From NCBI GenBank assembly GCA_021769865.1, contig JAETSB010000013.1, positions 1-64,000 on the forward strand: a stretch of DNA of 64,000 nt, in the 5' to 3' direction. Below, one piece after another: positions 26,398 to 34,684 of the stretch (positions are counted from its first letter, which is position 1; the number at the start of each line of letters is the position of its first letter). Under the pieces are notes generated by a model. It searched no databases and was not told the DNA's origin. It saw nothing but the letters and a program-made list of their open reading frames with translations. This DNA comes from Oscillospiraceae bacterium (GTDB lineage: Bacteria; Bacillota; Clostridia; Oscillospirales; Oscillospiraceae). The position numbers and the translations under genes are program-made.

Positions 26398-27288
26398 TCA
26401 CCCCTTTAAGCCGCCCACGGTCATGCCCTGGGTCAGCTTCTTTTGCACGCACATGTAGAGAATCAGCGTCGGCAGCATCACCAGCACCAGCCCGGCGTAG
26501 AGGATGCCGTACTCCGCCGAGGACTGCTGGGCCTGCATCAGGTTCAAAAGGCCCACCGGCAAAGTCTTCTGGCCCTGGGCGCTGCTCATCAGCGTCATGG
26601 AGATGATGTACTCATTCCAGAAGGAGAGGAAGTTGAAGAGGATGATGGTGATGATGGAGGGCTGGGCCATGGGGAAAATGATGCGGATCATGGCCTGTCC
26701 ATAGCCCGCGCCGTCGATATACGCGGCCTCCTCGAAGTCGTGGGGGAGCGTCGCGAAGTAGCCGGAGAGCAGGTAGATGGTGAAGGGCAGGGCCGTGGAG
26801 GCGTACACCACCGCCAGCACCACCAGGTTGTTCAGCAGAAAGCCGCTTCCCATCAGGTTTTTCAGCCACAGATCCCCGTCCCGGAGCATCAGGAAAATGG
26901 GCACCACAATGTAGTTCACGTTGATGAAGAGCCCCGCCATGAAGCAGGTGTTCAGAAACCGGCCTCCCCGGAAGCGGAACCGGGCCAGACAGTAGGCCGC
27001 CGGCAGGGCCACCACCAGCAGCAGAATCAGGGACAGCGCCGTCACCAGGACGGAGTTGAGCATGTAACTGCCCATACTGGCGGCGTTCCAGGCGTCCACG
27101 AAATTCTGCCAGTAAAACCCGTCAGGCAGGGCCCAGGGGTTGCCGTAGAACTCGCTGTTCTGCTTGATGGAGGCCAGGAACACCCAGGCCACCGGCACAA
27201 TGATGACCACGGCCAGGGTAATCAGCACCACATAGATGAAGATCTTATACAGCGTCTCGCCGGACATGCCTTTCTTTTCTGTTGTCAT
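26398..27288 (-). CDS. ABC sugar transporter permease (MalG type)
   Basis: 296 residues, about six membrane helices. The EAA loop EEAAYIDGAGYGQAMIRIIFP, which docks the ATPase, is at about 190-210. ATG 27288 is chosen because GGAGGT is 7 bases before it; the ATG at 27294 touches the ribosome site. It is the second permease of the GH112 cluster. No ATPase gene is in the cluster, so a shared MsmX-type ATPase elsewhere is expected. Confidence 0.93.
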   Translation of the reverse strand: MTTEKKGMSGETLYKIFIYVVLITLAVVIIVPVAWVFLASIKQNSEFYGNPWALPDGFYWQNFVDAWNAASMGSYMLNSVLVTALSLILLLVVALPAAYCLARFRFRGGRFLNTCFMAGLFINVNYIVVPIFLMLRDGDLWLKNLMGSGFLLNNLVVLAVVYASTALPFTIYLLSGYFATLPHDFEEAAYIDGAGYGQAMIRIIFPMAQPSIITIILFNFLSFWNEYIISMTLMSSAQGQKTLPVGLLNLMQAQQSSAEYGILYAGLVLVMLPTLILYMCVQKKLTQGMTVGGLKG

Positions 27289-27367
27289 GTACATACCTCC
27301 TTATAAAGGTGGTTTCGTCGCCGTCGCTTCGGCCTGGATTATTACCAGACTCGAGAGCGCGATAAAG

Positions 27368-27400
27368 TTCTTTTGATTCTTTTCTTTCAAGAAAAGAATT
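27368..27400 (-). repeat. A/T-rich hairpin between the permease genes
   Basis: Minus strand ATTCTTTTCT-tgaa-AGAAAAGAAT followed by CAAAAGAAC, overlapping the stop of the upstream permease. It resembles in style the A/B arms and purine tail of the 99-bp element at 3814 and could be a related short element or an mRNA-stability hairpin. Confidence 0.5.
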
Positions 27401-28274
27401 ACATTTCCAGGACTTCCCGCCGCGTCACCCAGTTCACCAGGGCGGACAGCAGGAAGGAGAACAGGAAGATCACCACGCCCGCCGCCATGGAGTAGCCGTA
27501 GAGCCCGGCGTCCTTCTGGGCGTACATGAAGCTCAGGCCCACATCGGCCATGCCCTTGGCCACCATGGCCTTGACGAACAGGAACGCCATGTTGATGGTG
27601 GAGATGATGAAGAAGGTCAGGGTGGTGCGGATGTTTGTCCAGATCAGGGGCAGGGTCAGCTGGAAGAACTGGGTCAGCCGCCCCGCGCCGTCCAGCCCGG
27701 CGCTCTCGTAGAGGCTCTCGGGCACGGCGGACATGGAGGCCATGTACATGACCATGTAATAGCCGATGGCCTGCCAGACCATGGCGATGATGACGCTGAC
27801 GATGACCATGGGCTGGTCCTTCCAGAGGACCATGACGGTCTCCCCCTTGAGAAAGGACAGGATGCTGTTCAGCATGCCGTTCTCCGGCTTGTAGATGGCG
27901 GAGAAGATACCGGCGATGACCACCACGGAGAGGATGTTGGGGATGTAGAACACGATGCGGAAGAAATTCTGCCCCTTGATCTTCTCCCGGGTCAGGATGG
28001 CCGCGAAGACGATGGCGAAGAAGAAGGTGATGATGGTGACGGTGACGATCAGCAGGATGGTATTCTGCATGGCGGTGATAAACTTGGTATCGCCCATCAG
28101 CACTTTAAAGTTCTCCATTCCGACGAAGGTCTCCGTGGGGGAGTAGGCCCCCCGCTCAAAGAGGGACATGCGGAACACGTTCAGGGTGGGCAGGATCATG
28201 AATACGAAGTACAGGATCACCGCCGGGGCGAGGCACAGGATCATGAACCGCCCCCGGCTCTTGCTGCTGCGCAT
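27399..28274 (-). CDS. ABC sugar transporter permease (MalF type)
   Basis: 291 residues with about six membrane helices (first at 11-30, FMILCLAPAVILYFVFMILP). The EAA loop reads ESLYESAGLDGAGRLTQFFQLTLPLIW at about 180-206. AAGGAG lies 10 bases before ATG 28274. It forms the channel with the MalG-type partner downstream. Confidence 0.93.
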   Translation of the reverse strand: MRSSKSRGRFMILCLAPAVILYFVFMILPTLNVFRMSLFERGAYSPTETFVGMENFKVLMGDTKFITAMQNTILLIVTVTIITFFFAIVFAAILTREKIKGQNFFRIVFYIPNILSVVVIAGIFSAIYKPENGMLNSILSFLKGETVMVLWKDQPMVIVSVIIAMVWQAIGYYMVMYMASMSAVPESLYESAGLDGAGRLTQFFQLTLPLIWTNIRTTLTFFIISTINMAFLFVKAMVAKGMADVGLSFMYAQKDAGLYGYSMAAGVVIFLFSFLLSALVNWVTRREVLEM

Positions 28275-28315
28275 GGGAAATTCACTCCTTTCAAGTCATG
28301 TCGTCGGAACGAAAC

Positions 28316-28349
28316 GGGCGGCGGCGAGCAGAAACACTCGCCGCCGCCC
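28316..28349 (-). other. Strong hairpin between binding-protein and permease genes
   Basis: GGGCGGCGGCGAG-loop-CTCGCCGCCGCCC, perfect 13-bp stem without a U-tract. In malE-malF-type operons such hairpins stabilise the upstream mRNA so the binding protein is made in excess; that role is inferred. Confidence 0.7.
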
Positions 28350-28382
28350 ACGGATCACGGACTATGCGGTTTTCGCAGGTCC

Positions 28383-29774
28383 TTATCCAATGAGATTTGC
28401 CCGCATCTGGTCGCTGGCCTCCTTCACGTTGGCAACCCAGTCCTCTTTGCTGAGAGAACCGTTGACCAGGCCGTTAAAGGGATCCTGGAACTCCTCGCGG
28501 ACCGTACCCAGGCCGGGCACGGAGCCGTAGGCCGCGAAGCCGCCCATGGCCGCCTCCGCGCCGTTGTCATAAACGGAGTAGAACAACTTGTTGTCACCCT
28601 CGAGATTGTCTGTCAGGCCGGGCACGGGCTGGATGGCGCTGCCCTTGGCGAAGATGGCGCAGGCCGCGTCGGAGTACAGGAACGCCACGAACTGCTTGGC
28701 GGCGTCCAGGTGGGGCGCGGCGGCGGGAATCCACGCCTGCTCCAGCCAGCAGTAGCTGACGCGGGCGCCGGTGCCGGCTGCGGGCAGGGGGGTCATGCCC
28801 CACTTGAAGCCGTCCGCCCGGGGAGCATCGGCCATCTCAGCGACGACCCAGGTACCGTTGGGCATGAACAGGGCCTTGTTGTCCAGGATCAGCTGCTGGT
28901 TCTGGGTGAAGTCCTGGTCGTTGGCCTGGGCGGGGGTGATGGGGTTGGTGTAGCTGGCCAGCTTGGCGGTGATGTCAAAGAACTGCTGGGCCTCGGGGGT
29001 GTCCCAGACGCCCTCGTCATAGCGCAGGGCCTTGTTGTAGAAGTCCACGCCGCCCGCGGAGTACAGCAGGGAGGGGATGAAGGTGTCGAAGTAGCCGGTG
29101 GTGGGATACGTAAAGAGGTACAGGTTGGGGTCCTCGGCGTGGGCCTTGTCGCCCAGCTCCCACATCTCGTCCCAGGTGGTAGGAACGGTCCAGCCCTTCT
29201 CCTCGAAGAGGCCCGCGTTGTAGAACAGGCCGCAGGGGGAGTAGAACATGGGGGCAAGGTAGGTCACGCCGTCGCCGTAGGGGTTCGTGACGGAGGTCTC
29301 GGTGAAGCCGCCGACGATCTTGTCGGAGACCTTGACGCTCTCGCCGGGGATGGTCATGGACAGCACGTCGGTGAGCTCGGCGATGTTGCGGTCCTTGATG
29401 AACTGCTCGGTCAGGCCCTTCTCCCGGCCGGTGGCCAGGTGGATCACGTCGGGGAAATCGCCGCCCTGCATGGACGGCCCGATGACGTCTTCCAGGTTCT
29501 TGTCGCAGATCAGGTTGACCTTCACGCCGGTCTCGGCGGTGAAGGCGTCGCAGACCTCCTGCCACATGCCGGGATAGGCTTCCTCATAGCCGGAGGCCAG
29601 GGCGGCCACGGTGATGGTCACGTCCTCGGCGGGAGGCGGAGTCTGGGCGTCGCCGCTGCCGGAATCGGCGGGGGGAGGGGTGGTGGTCCCGGCGTCGGAG
29701 CCGCCGTTCCCGCCGCAGGCGGCCAGGGACAGCACCAGCGCCAGAGTCAGCAAGAGACTGAGAAACTTCTTCAT
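28383..29774 (-). CDS. ABC sugar-binding lipoprotein (probable galacto-/lacto-N-biose binding)
   Basis: 463 residues. A lipoprotein signal peptide with lipobox LSLAAC puts the lipid-anchored Cys at about 20. A Gly/Ser/Pro linker follows, then a family-1 solute-binding fold (VIGPSMQGGDFPDVIHLATGREKGL, WTVPTTWDEMWELGDKA, ALFMPNGTWVVAEM, ALFVAFLYS-like helix near the C-terminus). It is the first gene of the GH112 operon, which is the reason for the substrate guess. AAGGAGG is 7 bases before ATG. Confidence 0.9.
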   Translation of the reverse strand: MKKFLSLLLTLALVLSLAACGGNGGSDAGTTTPPPADSGSGDAQTPPPAEDVTITVAALASGYEEAYPGMWQEVCDAFTAETGVKVNLICDKNLEDVIGPSMQGGDFPDVIHLATGREKGLTEQFIKDRNIAELTDVLSMTIPGESVKVSDKIVGGFTETSVTNPYGDGVTYLAPMFYSPCGLFYNAGLFEEKGWTVPTTWDEMWELGDKAHAEDPNLYLFTYPTTGYFDTFIPSLLYSAGGVDFYNKALRYDEGVWDTPEAQQFFDITAKLASYTNPITPAQANDQDFTQNQQLILDNKALFMPNGTWVVAEMADAPRADGFKWGMTPLPAAGTGARVSYCWLEQAWIPAAAPHLDAAKQFVAFLYSDAACAIFAKGSAIQPVPGLTDNLEGDNKLFYSVYDNGAEAAMGGFAAYGSVPGLGTVREEFQDPFNGLVNGSLSKEDWVANVKEASDQMRANLIG

Positions 29775-29834
29775 AAGTCTACCTCCTTATAATGTAGGGG
29801 CTTCCGCGGGCCGGTTTCCGGCCTTATGGGATTC

Positions 29835-29864
29835 AGTATAGCGGGTCCCCCGCTGGTAAAGCAA
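29835..29864 (-). promoter_or_regulatory. Promoter of the GH112 / sugar ABC operon
   Basis: Minus strand TTGCTT (29859-29864), 18 bases, TATACT (29835-29840). The -35 is weak, as expected for an activated promoter. Similar pieces, plus-strand AATCTCTTTCTT (29863-29874) and ATCTTGCTTTCTT (29891-29903), repeat 28 bases apart and may bind the AraC protein. Confidence 0.6.
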
Positions 29865-30037
29865 TCTCTTTCTTGCGCAACTTTTTAGAGATCTTGCTTT
29901 CTTTGCATTTTATCCCAATTTTCCAGGGATACCCCATTGAGTTTTGGATAAAACTGATAATTTTGCAGTTTCCCTCTCTCCCCTCTTCACTTCCTCGACA
30001 AAATCCAGGCGGGATAGGAAAAATATTTTATAGAAAG

Positions 30038-30066
30038 TTGTGCCGCCGGAACAAGGGCGCTATAAT
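30038..30066 (+). promoter_or_regulatory. Promoter of the divergent araC gene
   Basis: TTGTGC (30038-30043), 17 bases, TATAAT (30061-30066). The divergent region 29775-30127 holds only this, the facing promoter and AT-rich sequence. Confidence 0.75.
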
Positions 30067-30127
30067 AAGGGACAGACCCGGGCGCTGCCAATTTTCAAAA
30101 AATTGCGTCCCGGGAGGAGGAATGTCC

Positions 30128-30979
30128 ATGAGCCAGCGCCAATACGCCTTTCAGCGGGAGGCCCCCGCCCCCGGCGGACCGCCCCGGCTGGCCTACGTCT
30201 CCCGGGCTCAGTACAGTCCCGAGTGGAACTCCAGCCTCCACACCCACGGCTGCGCCGAGCTGTTCTTCATCACCGGGGGCCACGGCCGCTTCCGCACCCG
30301 GAAAGAGGAGTTTCCCGTGGCCATCCACGACGCGGTCATCGTCAACGCCAACGTGCCCCACACGGAGGTCAGCCAGCTGGACAGCCCCCTGGAGTACACG
30401 GTCCTGGGGGTGGAGGGCCTGGAGACCCTGGCCGGGGCCGAGGGTTACGCCCTGCTCCACCTCCACACCGGCTGGGAGGAGCTGATGGGCTGCCTCCACT
30501 TGATGCTCCAGGAGGCGGAAGCCGCCCTCCCGGGCTATGAGCGGGTCTGCCGGAGCCTCCTGGAGGTGGTGCTGGTCCGCCTGAACCGCCAGCGGGACGC
30601 CGCCCTCTCCGACGAGCCCTCCGACGCCCGGACCAGCCGGGAGTGCGGCCTGGTCCGGCGGTACATTGACAACCACTTCAAGGAGAACCTGAGCCTGGAC
30701 CAGCTGGCCCAGCTGGCCCACCTGAATAAATATTACCTGGCCCACGCCTTCCGCCGGGAGTTCGGGGTCTCCCCCATCAACTACCTGATCTCCCGCCGCA
30801 TTGAGGAGAGCCGCTTCCTCCTCCGGGAGACGGACCACACCCTGTCCCTCATCGCCCAGATCCTGGGCTTCTCCTCCCTGAGCTACTTCTCCCAGTGCTT
30901 CCGCCGGGTGGAGGGCGTCAGCCCCCTGGAATACCGCCGCCGGCACCGCCCGGCCGCTGAAAAGGACCGCGGCCCGTGA
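30128..30979 (+). CDS. AraC-family regulator of the GH112 operon
   Basis: 283 residues. An N-terminal cupin sensor covers about 20-120 (LHTHGCAELFFITGGHGRFRT, VIVNANVPHTEVS). Two C-terminal HTHs lie at about 180-280 (RRYIDNHFKENLSLDQLAQLAHLNKYYLAHAFRREFGVSPINYLI, LIAQILGFSSLSYFSQCFRRVEGVSPLEYRR). ATG 30128 or ATG 30122 can be used; 30128 has better spacing from GGAGGAGG. Divergent to the transporter operon, it is its likely activator. Confidence 0.9.
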   Translation: MSQRQYAFQREAPAPGGPPRLAYVSRAQYSPEWNSSLHTHGCAELFFITGGHGRFRTRKEEFPVAIHDAVIVNANVPHTEVSQLDSPLEYTVLGVEGLETLAGAEGYALLHLHTGWEELMGCLHLMLQEAEAALPGYERVCRSLLEVVLVRLNRQRDAALSDEPSDARTSRECGLVRRYIDNHFKENLSLDQLAQLAHLNKYYLAHAFRREFGVSPINYLISRRIEESRFLLRETDHTLSLIAQILGFSSLSYFSQCFRRVEGVSPLEYRRRHRPAAEKDRGP

Positions 30980-31001
30980 CCACCGTCACCGGCCGCGGTC
31001 C
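30964..31001. terminator. Hairpin between convergent araC genes
   Basis: GGACCGCGGCC...GGCCGCGGTCC, perfect 11-bp stem without a clear U-tract, overlapping the first gene's stop. It probably separates the two convergent regulators. Confidence 0.5.
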
Positions 31002-31007
31002 TCCGCT

Positions 31008-31925
31008 TCACGTCTTCCCCTCCAAAGCGCCCTGCCGCTCCAGCCGGTACTCCCTGGGGGTCACCCCTTTCAGCTCCCGGAAGGTCCGGGCAAAATAGCT
31101 CATCTCCTGAAAACCGCAGGCCGCGCCGATGTCCGACACCTTCTCCGCCGTGGACTCCAGCAGCTCCGCCGCCCGCTGGATGCGGAATTGCCGAACATAC
31201 TGCATGGGGGTGGTCCCGGTCATGGTCCGGAAACAGCGGAGGCATTCGCTCTCACTGACGGCGGCGCTTTGGGCGATTCGGGCCGCCGTGATCTCCCCGG
31301 GATAGTGTTCCTGAATAAAGCGGAGCATGACCTTGATGCGCTCTCCGTCCCGCAGAGCCTTTTCCGCCGGGGGCTTTTTCGCCGCCGGACGATGGGCGGA
31401 GAGGAGGAACACCAGCCGGGAAAGCCCCTCCCGGGCCAAAAACTCAAAGCCCGGCGGCTCCTCGTCACAGGCCCGCCAGGCCGCCTCCATGACGGCCAGG
31501 GCGTCCCGCTCCCAAGGCACATTCTCCGAGAGCCAGACGCAGCGGTTGGCCGCGTCGGCCATCAGGGGCTGGAGGTAGCCCTGCCAGAACACGCTTTCCA
31601 CGCTTCCCCCCACCAGCCGCGGGTGGAACACCATGGAGTGAAGGTCTACCGTCCCCTCTTTCTCCCGCCAAACGTGGTGGAGGGCCCCGGCGGCGATGAA
31701 GCAGCCCTCCCCAGGTCCCAGCTCCCGGCCCTCCCCTTCCACGGAGACGGTGACCCGTCCCTCCCGCACCAGCACGGTCTCCAGTTCGTCGTGCCAATGC
31801 CAGGGGACCGTGTTCACCGTCTCGCCGTCATGGCGGTAGCAGGCCAGGGGGAAGGGCGGCGTGCCGTGGCGGACCAGTTCCCGTCTCTGCCGGTCTGTGG
31901 TGGAATTGCAGAAACTCAAGGACAT
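31008..31925 (-). CDS. AraC-family regulator with cupin domain
   Basis: 305 residues. The cupin core is at about 35-110 (VPWHWHDELETVLVREGRVTVSVEGEGRELGPGEGCFIAAGALHHVW, with the metal-type His). The tandem HTH lies at about 200-300 (ITAARIAQSAAVSESECLRCFRTMTGTTPMQYVRQFRI, VSDIGAACGFQEMSYFARTFRELKGVTPREYR). GGAGG precedes ATG 31925. Its target is not evident from the neighbours. Confidence 0.9.
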   Translation of the reverse strand: MSLSFCNSTTDRQRRELVRHGTPPFPLACYRHDGETVNTVPWHWHDELETVLVREGRVTVSVEGEGRELGPGEGCFIAAGALHHVWREKEGTVDLHSMVFHPRLVGGSVESVFWQGYLQPLMADAANRCVWLSENVPWERDALAVMEAAWRACDEEPPGFEFLAREGLSRLVFLLSAHRPAAKKPPAEKALRDGERIKVMLRFIQEHYPGEITAARIAQSAAVSESECLRCFRTMTGTTPMQYVRQFRIQRAAELLESTAEKVSDIGAACGFQEMSYFARTFRELKGVTPREYRLERQGALEGKT

Positions 31926-32055
31926 CGCTTCCTCCGTTCTGACGGTTTTGTACTAGAAAATTGGCGTTTTCTTTCTACCGTCCCCTGGTTTTTGATGGTA
32001 TCATTTTATCAGAAACCAAGAGGAACCGCAAGACGGATTTTGGAGGAGGACGGTT

Positions 32056-32301
32056 ATGTTCAAGATCATGATGCTTCCCGACGCGGAGAACTTTTTAAAC
32101 GTGGTGTCCAATAGCCGGGGGCAGGTGCTGCTCCACCTGCCGGACAACACCAGCTGCGACCTGAAGCGGGACAACACCGCCCGCCAGCTGCTGCGGGCCA
32201 TGCGCCCCACGGAGGAGGGCCTTTGCATCAGCCTCTCCGACTCCCGGGACGTGCCCGCGTTTCTGGACTACATGATCGGCTCCGCCCGGCGGTTCTGCTG
32301 A
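32056..32301 (+). CDS. Small conserved-looking protein of unknown function
   Basis: 81 residues, MFKIMMLPDAENFLNVVSNS start, GGAGGAGG 8 bases upstream. The strand/helix spacing (an N-terminal strand, FLNVV helix, VLLHLP strand, LLRAM helix, LCISLS strand, FLDYMIG helix) loosely recalls HPr-like folds, but no active-site His is present. The assignment is weak. Confidence 0.65.
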   Translation: MFKIMMLPDAENFLNVVSNSRGQVLLHLPDNTSCDLKRDNTARQLLRAMRPTEEGLCISLSDSRDVPAFLDYMIGSARRFC

Positions 32302-32327
32302 GGGCGGGCCGGGAAAAGAGCGAATAC

Positions 32328-32358
32328 GAAAGCCCGGCTGTTCGGCCGGGCTTTCGCT
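32328..32358. terminator. Bidirectional terminator
   Basis: GAAAGCCCGGC-tgttcg-GCCGGGCTTTC between convergent genes. Confidence 0.7.
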
Positions 32359-32370
32359 GATTCTCCCGCC

Positions 32371-33117
32371 TCACCGGCAGGTGTCCTGGTACTCCGAGGG
32401 GGACATCCCCACCAGCTTCTTGAACGTGGCGGAAAAGTGGGTGATGTCCCGGTAGCCCACCTGCTCCGCCACCTCGTAGACCTTCACCCGGCAGTCCCGC
32501 AGCAGCTCCATGGCCTTGTGGACGCGGTAGCGGGTCAGGTAGTTCAGCAGGGTGTAGTCCGTCTCCTTCTTGAAGGTGTGGCTCAAATGCCCCTCGCTGA
32601 GCCCCAGGTACTGGGCGATGACCCCGATGCCGATATTGGGGTCGTTGTAGTGCTCCCCGATGTAGTCCATGGCCTCCAGCACGTACTTGCTCTTGTCCCC
32701 TTTTTTCAGCCCCGGAAAGGACCGCTCCGTCTCCCCGGGCCCGACGCCCATCCGCCGCCGCAGGGCGGTCACCGCCCGCTCCAGGTCTCCGTCGTGGAAG
32801 GGCTTGAGCAGGAAGTCCACCGCCCCCAGGCGCAGGGCGCTCTGGGCGTAGGTGAAGCTGTCGTAGGCGGTGAGGATGATAACGTAGGCCTGATTTCCCC
32901 GCTCCCGCAGCCGGCGCAGCATCTCAATACCGTCCATCTGGGGCATTTTCAGGTCGGTGATAATCAGGGACGGGTCCAGCCGCTCCACGGCGTCCAGGGC
33001 CTCCAGGCCGTTGGCGGCCTCCCCCACCACCACGCAGTCCAGGGCGGCCCAGTCCACCGCCAGGACGATGCCCTTGCGGATCATCTCCTCGTCCTCCACC
33101 ACCAGGACTTTCAGCAT
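32371..33117 (-). CDS. Response regulator, YesN type (receiver + AraC HTH)
   Basis: 248 residues. The receiver domain covers 1-125, with phospho-acceptor Asp in SLIITDLKMPQMDG (about 55), Thr in VIILTAYD and Lys in DFLLKPF. The AraC-type HTH is at about 145-245 (NIGIGVIAQYLGLSEGHLSHTFKKE, VYEVAEQVGYRDITHFSATFKKLVGMSPSEYQ). It overlaps the kinase gene by 7 bases (ATGCTGA). It probably activates the ABC operon starting at 35931. Confidence 0.93.
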   Translation of the reverse strand: MLKVLVVEDEEMIRKGIVLAVDWAALDCVVVGEAANGLEALDAVERLDPSLIITDLKMPQMDGIEMLRRLRERGNQAYVIILTAYDSFTYAQSALRLGAVDFLLKPFHDGDLERAVTALRRRMGVGPGETERSFPGLKKGDKSKYVLEAMDYIGEHYNDPNIGIGVIAQYLGLSEGHLSHTFKKETDYTLLNYLTRYRVHKAMELLRDCRVKVYEVAEQVGYRDITHFSATFKKLVGMSPSEYQDTCR

Positions 33118-34684
33118 GTCGTTCCCTCCTCCCGGCGGACCGGCAGCGCCGCCGTCACCGCGGCCCCCGCCGCCTCATTTTCCAGGAACAGCCCGCAGCC
33201 GTCCCCGTAGTACTTGGTCAGGATCGTATCCACGTTGTAAAGGCCCAGGTGCTTCCCGGCGGGGCCCTGGCTCCGGTAGCGGCCCACCGCCAATTCCGGC
33301 GGCAGCCCCAGGCCGTTGTCCCGCACCGTGACGCGGAGGGTCCCCGCCTCCTCCCGGGCCGTCACCTCCACCACGCCGTTTTCCACGCCCTCCAGGCCGT
33401 CAGGATCTCCACCTCCCGCCCCAGGGGGACGAACTCCTCCGGGGAGATGCAGAAGCGTAGGATGTCCGCCAGGTTCGTGGACATCACCGCCACCTGGGGC
33501 ACCTTGTTGATCTTGCTGATCCACTTCATGGTGTCCAGGGTGTTGCAGAGAAAGTGAGGATTCAGCTGGGCCTGGAGCATCCGAATCTGGGCCTGGTTCA
33601 ACTCCCGCTGGTTGGCCACCAGGGCCTCCTGGTTCCGCTTCAGGGCCTCCACCATCTCGTTGAACCGCCGGGCCAGCTCTCCCAGCTCGTCCTCCCGCTC
33701 CGCCGGGACGCAGACATCCAGGTTGTTGTGCTCCACCTCGCCGATGCCCTGCCGCAGCCGCTGGATGGGCCGGAACATCTGCCCGCTGAGCTTGAAGCTC
33801 ATCAGCACGGACAGGGCCACGCACACCACCGCGCAGCCGAAGCTGACGGTGTACAGCAGCCGCATGGTCTCCCCGGTGAAGGTCTGGGGCCGCCGGAGAA
33901 TCAGGTTCAGCCCGCTGGCCTCGTGGCGGGCCGCGGCGTACTGGAAGTCCTCCTCCGGGCTGTCCAACGCCTGGCCCGCCAGCAGGCGGCTTCGGAGCCG
34001 GGGGGCCAGGGACTCCGCCAGGGAGGGCTGGACGCAGTACACCGGCCTCCAGTAGGGGCTGAGGAGGATCAGCTCGTTCTGCGCGCCGTACTTGCCCTCC
34101 AGCAGCTGGCGGAAGTCGTCGTAGTACATGCTGACCAGGAGATAACCCACCGGGCGGCCCATGCCGTCGCTCAGCCGCACCGCGCCCCGCAGCAGCGGCG
34201 CGGAGACGTCCGCCGCGTCCTCACAGGCCGTAAAGCGCGGGGCCTCTCCCGGCTCGGATGCCGCGTACAGCGGCCCCCACTCCGGGGACAGGCGCTCCTC
34301 CCGGGGGTCCCGCCGGGTGGAGTAGCGCCGCGTGCCCTCAAGGTCATAGAGGGCGAAGCCCCCGTAGTCCCGGGCCTCCCGGGTGGCGTTGAACAGCTCG
34401 TTGTTCACCAGGGTGTCCTCCCCCGCCCGCCCGGCCAGGGCCTCCGCGATGATGGGATTCCCCCGGAGCCGCCCCGCGGCCTGGGAGAAGGCATCGAAGG
34501 CCCCGTCCAGGGACCGGGAGGCCACCTCCAGCTGTTCCGCCATCTCCCGCTCCGCGTCCCCCGCCAGCCGGAGGCGGAAAATCTGCAGCAGCATGGCGGA
34601 GCAGGCCAGCACGGGGATCAGGGACGCCGCCAGGAACCCGGCGAACAGCCTCCGGCGGAAGGAGGGCTTTGCCACGCGGCTCAT
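33111..34684 (-). pseudogene. Sensor histidine kinase, YesM type, with internal frame-shifting deletion
   Basis: Residues 1-428 read normally: TM1 about 15-38, extracellular sensor, TM2 about 273-296, HAMP (LSGQMFRPIQRLRQGI), and the His_kinase motif QAQLNPHFLCNTLDTMKWI. Right after VPLGREVEILT the frame shifts and reads to a stop at 33362. The C-terminal ATPase part continues in another frame (DGLEGVENGVVEV, VRDNGLGLPPELA, GLYNVDTILTKYYGDG) and stops at 33111, overlapping the regulator start as expected. About 50 residues, including the N-box that binds ATP, are missing. The junction is at 33395-33402. As it stands the kinase cannot work. Confidence 0.85.

Noticed and set aside
28316-28349. 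Terminator ending the binding-protein gene
   Set aside because: A perfect stem without a U-tract, inside an operon whose next gene has no promoter, fits mRNA stabilisation better.
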